Assembly (NCBI RefSeq): GCF_004570345.1
Contig: NZ_SPQM01000026.1
Span: forward strand, 1-42,377
Direction: 5' to 3'
Source: Blastococcus sp. CT_GayMR20
GTDB taxonomy: Bacteria > Actinomycetota > Actinomycetes > Mycobacteriales > Geodermatophilaceae
Length of the DNA stretch: 42,377 nt
Numbering within the stretch: position 1 is the stretch's first letter; every line of letters begins with the position of its first letter. Shown one piece after another: positions 16,429 to 24,093 of this stretch. The translations under genes were made by a program, and so were the position numbers. The notes below the pieces were generated by a model. It saw only the letters and a list, made by a program, of their open reading frames with translations, had not been told where the DNA came from and did not search any database.

Positions 16429-17082
16429 TCAGAGCAGGCGGTTGGTCGCCGCCCACCGGGTGAGTTCGTTGCGGTTGGACAGCTGCAGCTTGCGCAGCAC
16501 GTTCGAGGCGTGTGACTCGACGGTCTTCACCGAGATGAACAGCCGCGACCCGATCTCGCGGTAGGTGTAGCCGCGCGCCAGCAGCTGCATCACCTCGCGC
16601 TCGCGGGCACTGAGCAGGTCCAGGCCCGGGTCGGTCGCCTCCTCCTCCGGCACGGGCGCGGCCGGACCGGCCGCCGAGAACGCGTCCAGCACGAAGCCGG
16701 CCAGCCGCGGGCTGAACACGACGTCGCCCTCGGCCACCCGGTGGACGGCGTCCAGCAGGTCGGCCCCCGAGATGGTCTTCGTGACGTAGCCCCTGGCACC
16801 GGCCCGGATGACGGCGATGACGTCCTCGGCGGCGTCCGACACCGACAGCGCCAGCCACTTCACGTCCGGCAGCTCGGCCCGCAGCGTCTCCAGCACCGTC
16901 CGGCCGCCGCCGCCCGGCATGTGCACGTCCAGCAGGACGACGTCCGGACGCGTCGCGCGGATGCCCGCGACGGCCGAGGCGACGTCGGCGCCCTCGCCGA
17001 CCACGGTCACCTCGTCGCCGAGCTCGGCGCGCACCCCGGCGCGGACCATGGCGTGGTCGTCGACCACGAACACCCGGGTCAT
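16429..17082 (-). CDS. NarL/LuxR-type response regulator (LiaR-like)
   Basis: 217 residues. The receiver domain has the acidic pair D8-D9, phosphoacceptor D52 (LLDVHMPGG), S80 and K102 (GYVTKT), all intact. After a Pro/Glu-rich linker the LuxR-type helix-turn-helix reads LSAREREVMQLLARGYTYREI and VKTVESHASNVLRKL. The ATG overlaps the histidine kinase stop by four bases (ATGA), so both are made from one mRNA. With the PspC-type kinase and the divergent LiaF-like protein it forms a probable envelope-stress module. Target genes are likely to include the divergent operon. Confidence 0.92.
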   Translation of the reverse strand: MTRVFVVDDHAMVRAGVRAELGDEVTVVGEGADVASAVAGIRATRPDVVLLDVHMPGGGGRTVLETLRAELPDVKWLALSVSDAAEDVIAVIRAGARGYVTKTISGADLLDAVHRVAEGDVVFSPRLAGFVLDAFSAAGPAAPVPEEEATDPGLDLLSAREREVMQLLARGYTYREIGSRLFISVKTVESHASNVLRKLQLSNRNELTRWAATNRLL

Positions 17083-18284
17083 GCGGCCACCCGGGGAAGC
17101 ACCAGCTCCACCTCGGTCCCCTCCCCCGGCGCCGACCGGATCTCCGCCGTCCCACCCAGGCGCGTGAGCCGGCCGTGCACCGAATCGCGCAGGCCACGCC
17201 GGTCGTCGGACACCGTCGCCGGATCGAACCCCTTCCCGCGGTCGCGGATGAAGACCGACACGCGCTCGGGAGTCACCTCGGTGTAGAGGTCGGCGGCGGT
17301 CGCACCCGAGTGCTTGGCGGCGTTGACCAGCGCCTCGCGCGTGGCGGCGCCGAGGTCGGCCAGCGCATCGTCGACCGGGGCGTCACCCACGACGACGGGG
17401 TCCACGGTCAGCGCGTGGTCGGACTCGACGTCGGCGACCATGCCGGCGACGAGGCCCGCCCACGTGCCGCCCTCGCGGACCACCTTGGGGTCGTAGAGCC
17501 ACGCGCGGAGCTCGCGCTCCTGGCCGCGGGCCAGCCGGCTCACCGCCTGCGGCTCCTCGGCGTGCCGCTGGATGAGGGCGAGGGTCTGCAGCACCGAGTC
17601 GTGCAGGTGCGCGGCGACGGCGGCGCGCTCCTCGGACCGGATCCGCGCGGTGCGTTCCTCGGAGCGGGAGTCGAGCAACCGTCGCCAGATCGGGGCGGTC
17701 GCGAGGACGACGCCGGTCAGGATCACCAGGGTCGCGGCGAAGCCGTTGCGGGCCGCGGCCAGCTGGCCGGTGGTCGCCAGCAGCAGCACCACACCGCCCG
17801 CGGCCAGCGCGACACCCCCGGCCAGGGCCCAGCGGACGCCGGGCAGGGCGAGGGTGCGGTCGGTGTCCAGCTGCCGCCAGATGACGGCGAGACCGACCGC
17901 GACGAGGATCAGCGGCAGCACCAGGTCGCCGCTGCCCCAGCTGGACACCTGGCCGAGGAACGCCAGCGCGGCGAACCCCAGGACGGCGATCGTGAGCAGC
18001 TGGCGCTTCCCCCCGGGCGCACCGAGGGTGATCCGGCCGGGTGAGGGCTCCTCCGAGCCCGGGGCGGCGACCGGCATGGTCAGCCACAGTCCGGCGTACA
18101 TGACGATGCCGACGCCGAAGGTCGCCAGCACGACGAAGACCACCCGGACGAGCAGGGGGTCCTGGCGGAGGTGGGACGCCGTCCCGGACGCGACGCCGGC
18201 GAGCAGGCGACCGGAGCGCGGGCGCACCAACGGCGGCCGCGCGAGGGTCGACCCGGGCGGCGCCGTGGTCGCAGGAGTGGTCAC
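17079..18284 (-). CDS. PspC-domain sensor histidine kinase (LiaS/HisKA_3 type)
   Basis: 401 residues from GTG 18282-18284; upstream in-frame sequence is antisense to the PspC/LiaF gene and was excluded. A PspC-like N-terminal unit (SGRLLAGVASGTASHL, then a membrane segment) is followed by four more membrane segments up to about residue 205. The HisKA_3 box HLHDSVLQTL holds the phosphoacceptor H228. The ATPase domain shows EALVNAAKHSGA (N box) and RDRGKGFDP (G1 box). It probably senses membrane state through its PspC and membrane part and phosphorylates the regulator encoded next to it. Confidence 0.92.
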   Translation of the reverse strand: MTTPATTAPPGSTLARPPLVRPRSGRLLAGVASGTASHLRQDPLLVRVVFVVLATFGVGIVMYAGLWLTMPVAAPGSEEPSPGRITLGAPGGKRQLLTIAVLGFAALAFLGQVSSWGSGDLVLPLILVAVGLAVIWRQLDTDRTLALPGVRWALAGGVALAAGGVVLLLATTGQLAAARNGFAATLVILTGVVLATAPIWRRLLDSRSEERTARIRSEERAAVAAHLHDSVLQTLALIQRHAEEPQAVSRLARGQERELRAWLYDPKVVREGGTWAGLVAGMVADVESDHALTVDPVVVGDAPVDDALADLGAATREALVNAAKHSGATAADLYTEVTPERVSVFIRDRGKGFDPATVSDDRRGLRDSVHGRLTRLGGTAEIRSAPGEGTEVELVLPRVAA

Positions 18285-18322
18285 GTACTCGATCGTCGCA
18301 CCGTGGGGCCCCGCTCCGACAC

Positions 18323-18334
18323 GGGTGATCACCC
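18323..18334. promoter_or_regulatory. Perfect palindrome between kinase and LiaF-like genes
   Basis: GGGTGATCACCC is a 12-base perfect dyad in the 135-base divergent promoter region. It is adjacent to a wider inverted repeat, ACCCTGG (18331-18337) and CCAGGGT (18357-18363). Either could be the operator of the response regulator. A third dyad, CGCCGGCCGGCG (18391-18402), may be a by-product of high GC. Confidence 0.35.
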
Positions 18335-18419
18335 TGGAAGACCACTTCCGCGCGAACCAGGGTCGGATGGGGGCCTTCCCTGATGGTTTCCGCCGGCCGG
18401 CGTCGGCAGTCTTCTGGGC

Positions 18420-19382
18420 ATGACAAGCGCACCGCCCCCCGCTCCTCCACCTCCCGCTCCGCCGCCACCGCTCCCGCCGGCCGACGACCAGGGCGCCTGG
18501 CCGCCCCCGCCGCCCGCCGGCCCCGCGCTCCGCTCGCAGCTGCGCCGCAGCCGCAGCGACAAGGTCATCGGCGGCGTCGCCGGCGGCCTCGCCGAGTACA
18601 GCGGCATCGACGCGCTGCTCTGGCGGGTCGGCTTCGTCGCCCTGACGCTCGCCGGCGGTACCGGCATCGTCGTCTACCTGCTGCTCTGGTTGCTGATGCC
18701 GGTCGGTCCGCACGTCGGGCCGGGCGCGGCGGTCGAGCAGCGCATCCGCCCACCGGCCGGTCCGCGCTCCCCGGTCCCCGGCATCACCATCGCCGCGGTG
18801 CTCATCCTCGAGGGCCTGCTCGCGCTCCTGAACCGGGTGTTCGACTGGGACCTCGGACCGACGGCCTTCTTCGGGACCGCACTGCTGACCGTCGGGCTCG
18901 GTCTCGTCGCGGCCGCCTTCACCCGTGGCCGGACGGCGCGCGGCGGCCTGATCGCCCTCGGCCTGGTGCTGTCCGTGGCCACGATCGCGGCATCCACCGA
19001 GCCGTGGCACGGCGGCGAGAACGGCATCGGGGACCAGGTCTACCGCGAGGTCGACGCCGAGATGGTCCAGCCGGTGTACGACTGCGGGGTCGGCGACTGC
19101 ACCCTCGACCTCTCCGACGTCGACGTCAGCGACCTCGACGGCCTCATCACCACCCGGCTCAGTGCCGGCCTCGGCGACGTCGAGGTGATCGTGCCCCGCT
19201 CCGCCGACGTCCGGGTGTCCGTCGACTCCGGGATCGGGGACGTGCGGATGTTCGGCGAGGAGGACCGCAACGGCGGCTACTTCGACGGCCTCGGGCGGAG
19301 CGACTGGACCGGCGACAGGGCAGCCGAGATCGACGTGAGCATCAACGCCGGCATCGGAGACGTGGAGGTGTCCCGTGACTGA
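18420..19382 (+). CDS. PspC-domain protein with LiaF-like C-terminus
   Basis: 320 residues from ATG 18420. A Pro-rich tail of about 35 residues precedes the PspC domain (SDKVIGGVAGGLAEYSGIDALLWRV, residues about 43-65, then a membrane helix with LLLWLLMPVG). Three further membrane segments follow. The outer C-terminal part (from about residue 200) carries repeated GLGDVEV / GIGDVRM / GIGDVEV strands, the beta-helical pattern of LiaF/DUF2154-type domains. LiaF proteins restrain their cognate kinase, so this is the probable inhibitor or co-sensor of the divergent two-component pair. Confidence 0.88.
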   Translation: MTSAPPPAPPPPAPPPPLPPADDQGAWPPPPPAGPALRSQLRRSRSDKVIGGVAGGLAEYSGIDALLWRVGFVALTLAGGTGIVVYLLLWLLMPVGPHVGPGAAVEQRIRPPAGPRSPVPGITIAAVLILEGLLALLNRVFDWDLGPTAFFGTALLTVGLGLVAAAFTRGRTARGGLIALGLVLSVATIAASTEPWHGGENGIGDQVYREVDAEMVQPVYDCGVGDCTLDLSDVDVSDLDGLITTRLSAGLGDVEVIVPRSADVRVSVDSGIGDVRMFGEEDRNGGYFDGLGRSDWTGDRAAEIDVSINAGIGDVEVSRD

Positions 19383-19677
19383 CTACAGCGAGTTCCCGAC
19401 CACGCCGACCGCCTGGCAGGAGCAGCAGCTCCGCGACTGGCAGACCGTGACCCCGCTGTCCACCGAGGACCCGGAGCCGCCGGCGCGCCGTCGCAAGGCC
19501 GACCTGACCGCCCTCGTCCCCGGCGCCTTCTTCGCCGTCCTCGCGATCGTCCTGATGGCCGGCGCGGACCTGCCGGTCGGCATGTGGGAGGAGGGCGGCT
19601 TCCTCTGGGCGGTGCTGATCGGCGTCGGGGTGGCACTCCTCATGTCGGAGGTGCGCAAGGCCCGGCGGAGGCGCTGA
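19375..19677 (+). CDS. Small two-pass membrane protein
   Basis: 100 residues from GTG 19375, overlapping the end of the LiaF-like gene by eight bases and so probably translationally coupled. The N-terminal 43 residues are hydrophilic. Two membrane segments follow (LVPGAFFAVLAIVLMAGADL and GGFLWAVLIGVGVALLMSEV), then a basic C-terminus (RKARRRR). No family is recognised. Its place in the operon suggests a part in the envelope-stress module. Confidence 0.75.
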   Translation: MTDYSEFPTTPTAWQEQQLRDWQTVTPLSTEDPEPPARRRKADLTALVPGAFFAVLAIVLMAGADLPVGMWEEGGFLWAVLIGVGVALLMSEVRKARRRR

Positions 19678-19696
19678 CTCCCGGAGGGGGTGGGCG

Positions 19697-19733
19697 GAAG
19701 AGCCCGGTGAGCAGTCGCTCACCGGGCTCTTTC
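19697..19733 (+). terminator. Strong terminator of the LiaF-like operon
   Basis: AGAGCCCGGTGAGC pairs with GCTCACCGGGCTCT over 14 bp (extendable by A-T and G.T pairs) across a four-base loop and is followed by TTTC. It is the best-looking intrinsic terminator in the arm and lies 20 bases after the small membrane protein stop. Confidence 0.85.
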
Positions 19734-19791
19734 GCGTAACGACTCGGTCCGTTCCGTTGCCCCGCACCCCTGCCCGCAGGACATTCCGGAC

Positions 19792-20562
19792 ATGACCGAC
19801 GGCGGACGGCGGGCCGGCGCCCTGCTCCTCGCCGTGCTCGTCGCGGCGACCGGCTGCGGGAACGGGACCGACGCGGCCGACGGGCCGGACGTCACCGGCC
19901 AGTGGCAGCTCGTCGAGGGGACGGCGGACGGCGTCACCCTGCCCTCCAACGGGGCGACGCTCCAGCTGGGCAACGGCGAGGCCGGCGGCGTCTCGTACTG
20001 CAACCACTACTTCGGGACCTACCGCCTCGACGGCGACACCGTGGTCTTCGAGGGCCTGGGCGGCACCGAGATGGGCTGCGAGCCCGACGTGATGGCGGCC
20101 GAGACCGCGTACATGTCGGCCCTCGGTGCGGTCGACACCGCCGCCGTCGAGGCCGACGCGCTGCTGCTCACCGGGGACGGCGTCCGGCTCCGGTTCTCCC
20201 CCGTCGCGCCGGTCCCCGCCAGTCCGCTCGAGGGCACCCACTGGGTGCTGGAGACGCTGGTCGAGGGCGAGGTCGCCTCGTCGACGGTGGGCGAGCCGGC
20301 GGTCCTGCTGCTGGACCCGGACCGCACCGCCCAGGCGTCCACCGGGTGCCGGACGGTCACCGGCACCTGGCTCCTGGAGGACGAGACGCTGATCATCGAC
20401 GACCTGCTGGCCGACGGCGCCGAGTGCCCGGCCGACGTCCAGGCACAGGACGAGCTCGTGAGCGGGGTCCTGGGCGCCGGACCGCAGGTCGAGATCGAGG
20501 AGAACCGGCTCACCCTCACCGTCCGCGACGGCCGGGCCCTCGTCTACCGGGCGGCCTCGTGA
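19792..20562 (+). CDS. META-domain lipoprotein (HslJ-like)
   Basis: 256 residues from ATG 19792. A signal peptide with RR, a hydrophobic [12 protein letters not shown] and a lipobox cysteine C22 predicts an exported lipoprotein. Two META/HslJ-type units follow: one from about residue 35 ([25 protein letters not shown]) and one from about 143 ([32 protein letters not shown]). The family is widespread and its biochemical role is poorly defined; E. coli HslJ is linked to stress and novobiocin resistance. The gene is convergent with guaA, only ten bases between stops. Confidence 0.82.
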   Translation: MTDGGRRAGALLLAVLVAATGCGNGTDAADGPDVTGQWQLVEGTADGVTLPSNGATLQLGNGEAGGVSYCNHYFGTYRLDGDTVVFEGLGGTEMGCEPDVMAAETAYMSALGAVDTAAVEADALLLTGDGVRLRFSPVAPVPASPLEGTHWVLETLVEGEVASSTVGEPAVLLLDPDRTAQASTGCRTVTGTWLLEDETLIIDDLLADGAECPADVQAQDELVSGVLGAGPQVEIEENRLTLTVRDGRALVYRAAS

Positions 20563-20572
20563 GGCGTCGGCG

Positions 20573-21205
20573 CTACTCCCACTCGATGGTGCCGGGGGGC
20601 TTGCTGGTCACGTCCAGGGTGACCCGGTTGACCTCGGGCACCTCGTTGGTGATCCGCGTCGAGATCTTCGCCAGGACGTCGTAGGGCAGCCGCGTCCAGT
20701 CCGCCGTCATCGCGTCCTCGCTGGACACCGGGCGCAGCACGATCGGATGCCCGTACGTGCGGCCGTCGCCCTGGACGCCGACCGACCGGACGTCGGCCAG
20801 CAGCACCACGGGGCACTGCCAGATCTCGCGGTCCAGCTTCGCCGCGGTCAGCTCCGCACGGACGATGGCGTCGGCCTTGCGCAGGATGTCCAGCCGCTCC
20901 TGGGTCACCTCGCCGACGATGCGGATGCCGAGCCCCGGCCCCGGGAACGGCTGCCGCCAGACCATCGCCTCGGGCAGGCCCAGCTGCAGGCCGACCTCGC
21001 GCACCTCGTCCTTGAACAGCGTCCGCAGCGGCTCGACGAGGGCGAACTGCAGGTCCTCGGGCAGTCCACCGACGTTGTGGTGGCTCTTGATGTTCGCCGT
21101 CCCGGTGCCGCCGCCGGACTCGACGACGTCCGGGTAGAGCGTGCCCTGCACGAGGAAGTCGACGGTGTCGCCGTGCTCCTTGGCGTCGCCGACGACGTCG
21201 AGCGC
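20573..21205 (-). pseudogene. guaA: GMP synthase (glutamine-hydrolysing), C-terminal 210 residues only
   Basis: GuaA makes GMP from XMP, ATP and glutamine. Present are the end of the ATP-pyrophosphatase domain ([29 protein letters not shown]) and the complete C-terminal dimerisation domain ([35 protein letters not shown], and the terminal [11 protein letters not shown]). A full protein has about 520 residues. The glutaminase domain and the SGGVDS P-loop are missing because the fold-back replaces the upstream part at 21205. The spacer-encoded [11 protein letters not shown] keeps native character, so this copy is the original gene side. The frame continues 142 codons across the junction, but that part is antisense guaA, not protein. 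Confidence 0.93.
21173..21205. other. Fold-back junction: quasi-palindrome at the centre of the inverted repeat
   Basis: The perfect arms stop at 21173 and 21205. The 31 bases between them form an imperfect hairpin centred on 21189. GTGCTC (21173-21178) faces GAGCGC (21200-21205) with five Watson-Crick pairs and one G.T wobble (21174/21204), and the inner GCGTC (21184-21188) faces GACG plus the central bases. On the minus strand the spacer encodes [11 protein letters not shown], which fits GuaA just before [10 protein letters not shown]. On the plus strand it gives [11 protein letters not shown], which does not fit as well. This is what self-priming of a 3' end on its own strand would leave behind. 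Confidence 0.85.
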
Positions 21206-21805
21206 GGCGACACCGTCGACTTCCTCGTGCAGGGCACGCTCTACCCGGACGTCGTCGAGTCCGGCGGCGGCACCGGGACGGCGAACATCAAGAGCCACCA
21301 CAACGTCGGTGGACTGCCCGAGGACCTGCAGTTCGCCCTCGTCGAGCCGCTGCGGACGCTGTTCAAGGACGAGGTGCGCGAGGTCGGCCTGCAGCTGGGC
21401 CTGCCCGAGGCGATGGTCTGGCGGCAGCCGTTCCCGGGGCCGGGGCTCGGCATCCGCATCGTCGGCGAGGTGACCCAGGAGCGGCTGGACATCCTGCGCA
21501 AGGCCGACGCCATCGTCCGTGCGGAGCTGACCGCGGCGAAGCTGGACCGCGAGATCTGGCAGTGCCCCGTGGTGCTGCTGGCCGACGTCCGGTCGGTCGG
21601 CGTCCAGGGCGACGGCCGCACGTACGGGCATCCGATCGTGCTGCGCCCGGTGTCCAGCGAGGACGCGATGACGGCGGACTGGACGCGGCTGCCCTACGAC
21701 GTCCTGGCGAAGATCTCGACGCGGATCACCAACGAGGTGCCCGAGGTCAACCGGGTCACCCTGGACGTGACCAGCAAGCCCCCCGGCACCATCGAGTGGG
21801 AGTAG
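21206..21805 (+). pseudogene. guaA: GMP synthase C-terminal fragment, inverted copy
   Basis: 199 residues from [10 protein letters not shown] to the C-terminus, identical to the left-arm fragment. It lacks even the 11 residues encoded in the spacer, and before GDTVDF the frame runs into unrelated antisense sequence. This makes it the copied side of the fold-back. It has no start codon or ribosome site of its own and cannot make a working enzyme. Confidence 0.93.
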
Positions 21806-21815
21806 CGCCGACGCC

Positions 21816-22586
21816 TCACGAGGCCGCCCGGTAGACGAGGGCCCGGCCGTCGCGGACGGTGAGGGTGAGCCGGTTCTCCTCGATCTCGACCTGCGGTCCG
21901 GCGCCCAGGACCCCGCTCACGAGCTCGTCCTGTGCCTGGACGTCGGCCGGGCACTCGGCGCCGTCGGCCAGCAGGTCGTCGATGATCAGCGTCTCGTCCT
22001 CCAGGAGCCAGGTGCCGGTGACCGTCCGGCACCCGGTGGACGCCTGGGCGGTGCGGTCCGGGTCCAGCAGCAGGACCGCCGGCTCGCCCACCGTCGACGA
22101 GGCGACCTCGCCCTCGACCAGCGTCTCCAGCACCCAGTGGGTGCCCTCGAGCGGACTGGCGGGGACCGGCGCGACGGGGGAGAACCGGAGCCGGACGCCG
22201 TCCCCGGTGAGCAGCAGCGCGTCGGCCTCGACGGCGGCGGTGTCGACCGCACCGAGGGCCGACATGTACGCGGTCTCGGCCGCCATCACGTCGGGCTCGC
22301 AGCCCATCTCGGTGCCGCCCAGGCCCTCGAAGACCACGGTGTCGCCGTCGAGGCGGTAGGTCCCGAAGTAGTGGTTGCAGTACGAGACGCCGCCGGCCTC
22401 GCCGTTGCCCAGCTGGAGCGTCGCCCCGTTGGAGGGCAGGGTGACGCCGTCCGCCGTCCCCTCGACGAGCTGCCACTGGCCGGTGACGTCCGGCCCGTCG
22501 GCCGCGTCGGTCCCGTTCCCGCAGCCGGTCGCCGCGACGAGCACGGCGAGGAGCAGGGCGCCGGCCCGCCGTCCGCCGTCGGTCAT
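21816..22586 (-). CDS. META-domain lipoprotein, inverted copy
   Basis: Exact copy of 19792-20562, including signal peptide, lipobox cysteine C22 and both META units. It again ends ten bases from a guaA fragment. Confidence 0.82.
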   Translation of the reverse strand: MTDGGRRAGALLLAVLVAATGCGNGTDAADGPDVTGQWQLVEGTADGVTLPSNGATLQLGNGEAGGVSYCNHYFGTYRLDGDTVVFEGLGGTEMGCEPDVMAAETAYMSALGAVDTAAVEADALLLTGDGVRLRFSPVAPVPASPLEGTHWVLETLVEGEVASSTVGEPAVLLLDPDRTAQASTGCRTVTGTWLLEDETLIIDDLLADGAECPADVQAQDELVSGVLGAGPQVEIEENRLTLTVRDGRALVYRAAS

Positions 22587-22644
22587 GTCCGGAATGTCCT
22601 GCGGGCAGGGGTGCGGGGCAACGGAACGGACCGAGTCGTTACGC

Positions 22645-22681
22645 GAAAGAGCCCGGTGAGCGACTGCTCACCGGGCTCTTC
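22645..22681 (-). terminator. Terminator of the LiaF-like operon, inverted copy
   Basis: Same 14-bp stem, four-base loop and trailing TTT as at 19697-19733. Confidence 0.85.
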
Positions 22682-22700
22682 CGCCCACCCCCTCCGGGAG

Positions 22701-23003
22701 TCAGCGCCTCCGCCGGGCCTTGCGCACCTCCGACATGAGGAGTGCCACCCCGACGCCGATCAGCACCGCCCAGAGGAAGCCGCCCTCCTCCCACATGCCG
22801 ACCGGCAGGTCCGCGCCGGCCATCAGGACGATCGCGAGGACGGCGAAGAAGGCGCCGGGGACGAGGGCGGTCAGGTCGGCCTTGCGACGGCGCGCCGGCG
22901 GCTCCGGGTCCTCGGTGGACAGCGGGGTCACGGTCTGCCAGTCGCGGAGCTGCTGCTCCTGCCAGGCGGTCGGCGTGGTCGGGAACTCGCTGTAGTCAGT
23001 CAC
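22701..23003 (-). CDS. Small two-pass membrane protein, inverted copy
   Basis: Same 100 residues as 19375-19677, with the same eight-base overlap with the LiaF-like gene. Confidence 0.75.
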   Translation of the reverse strand: MTDYSEFPTTPTAWQEQQLRDWQTVTPLSTEDPEPPARRRKADLTALVPGAFFAVLAIVLMAGADLPVGMWEEGGFLWAVLIGVGVALLMSEVRKARRRR

Positions 23004-23958
23004 GGGACACCTCCACGTCTCCGATGCCGGCGTTGATGCTCACGTCGATCTCGGCTGCCCTGTCGCCGGTCCAGTCGCTCCGCCCGAGGCCGTCGAAGTA
23101 GCCGCCGTTGCGGTCCTCCTCGCCGAACATCCGCACGTCCCCGATCCCGGAGTCGACGGACACCCGGACGTCGGCGGAGCGGGGCACGATCACCTCGACG
23201 TCGCCGAGGCCGGCACTGAGCCGGGTGGTGATGAGGCCGTCGAGGTCGCTGACGTCGACGTCGGAGAGGTCGAGGGTGCAGTCGCCGACCCCGCAGTCGT
23301 ACACCGGCTGGACCATCTCGGCGTCGACCTCGCGGTAGACCTGGTCCCCGATGCCGTTCTCGCCGCCGTGCCACGGCTCGGTGGATGCCGCGATCGTGGC
23401 CACGGACAGCACCAGGCCGAGGGCGATCAGGCCGCCGCGCGCCGTCCGGCCACGGGTGAAGGCGGCCGCGACGAGACCGAGCCCGACGGTCAGCAGTGCG
23501 GTCCCGAAGAAGGCCGTCGGTCCGAGGTCCCAGTCGAACACCCGGTTCAGGAGCGCGAGCAGGCCCTCGAGGATGAGCACCGCGGCGATGGTGATGCCGG
23601 GGACCGGGGAGCGCGGACCGGCCGGTGGGCGGATGCGCTGCTCGACCGCCGCGCCCGGCCCGACGTGCGGACCGACCGGCATCAGCAACCAGAGCAGCAG
23701 GTAGACGACGATGCCGGTACCGCCGGCGAGCGTCAGGGCGACGAAGCCGACCCGCCAGAGCAGCGCGTCGATGCCGCTGTACTCGGCGAGGCCGCCGGCG
23801 ACGCCGCCGATGACCTTGTCGCTGCGGCTGCGGCGCAGCTGCGAGCGGAGCGCGGGGCCGGCGGGCGGCGGGGGCGGCCAGGCGCCCTGGTCGTCGGCCG
23901 GCGGGAGCGGTGGCGGCGGAGCGGGAGGTGGAGGAGCGGGGGGCGGTGCGCTTGTCAT
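22996..23958 (-). CDS. PspC/LiaF-like protein, inverted copy
   Basis: Copy of 18420-19382: PspC domain, membrane segments and the C-terminal GxGDV repeats are all unchanged. Confidence 0.88.
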   Translation of the reverse strand: MTSAPPPAPPPPAPPPPLPPADDQGAWPPPPPAGPALRSQLRRSRSDKVIGGVAGGLAEYSGIDALLWRVGFVALTLAGGTGIVVYLLLWLLMPVGPHVGPGAAVEQRIRPPAGPRSPVPGITIAAVLILEGLLALLNRVFDWDLGPTAFFGTALLTVGLGLVAAAFTRGRTARGGLIALGLVLSVATIAASTEPWHGGENGIGDQVYREVDAEMVQPVYDCGVGDCTLDLSDVDVSDLDGLITTRLSAGLGDVEVIVPRSADVRVSVDSGIGDVRMFGEEDRNGGYFDGLGRSDWTGDRAAEIDVSINAGIGDVEVSRD

Positions 23959-24043
23959 GCCCAGAAGACTGCCGACGCCGGCCGGCGGAAACCATCAGGG
24001 AAGGCCCCCATCCGACCCTGGTTCGCGCGGAAGTGGTCTTCCA

Positions 24044-24055
24044 GGGTGATCACCC
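24044..24055. promoter_or_regulatory. Palindrome in the divergent stress promoter, inverted copy
   Basis: GGGTGATCACCC as at 18323-18334, here between the right-arm LiaF-like and kinase genes. Confidence 0.35.
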
Positions 24056-24093
24056 GTGTCGGAGCGGGGCCCCACGGTGCGACGATCGAGTAC

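Larger units (their letters stand above)
1..21173. repeat. Left arm of a 42-kb inverted repeat
   Basis: This arm is the reverse complement of bases 21205-42377, with base i pairing with base 42378-i. I compared many stretches directly, including both window ends, the sucCD, pcrA, chorismate mutase and kinase regions and the centre, and found no mismatch. All reading frames of the two arms also agree in length and residues, which excludes indels in coding sequence. Because GuaA stays in frame and native-looking from this arm into the spacer, the left arm with the spacer is probably the original chromosomal segment and the right arm the copy. Confidence 0.98.

Noticed and set aside
21174..21204. 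Telomere hairpin or replication origin of a linear replicon
   Set aside because: The spacer is coding sequence of guaA with a chance quasi-palindrome; no telomere-type repeats, resolvase gene or partition genes are present.
20573..21805. Two overlapping 352-codon frames that cross the centre and look like fusion proteins
   Set aside because: Each is about 142 codons of antisense guaA joined to the GuaA C-terminus by the fold-back. They have no ribosome site and exist only because GC-rich antisense frames lack stops.
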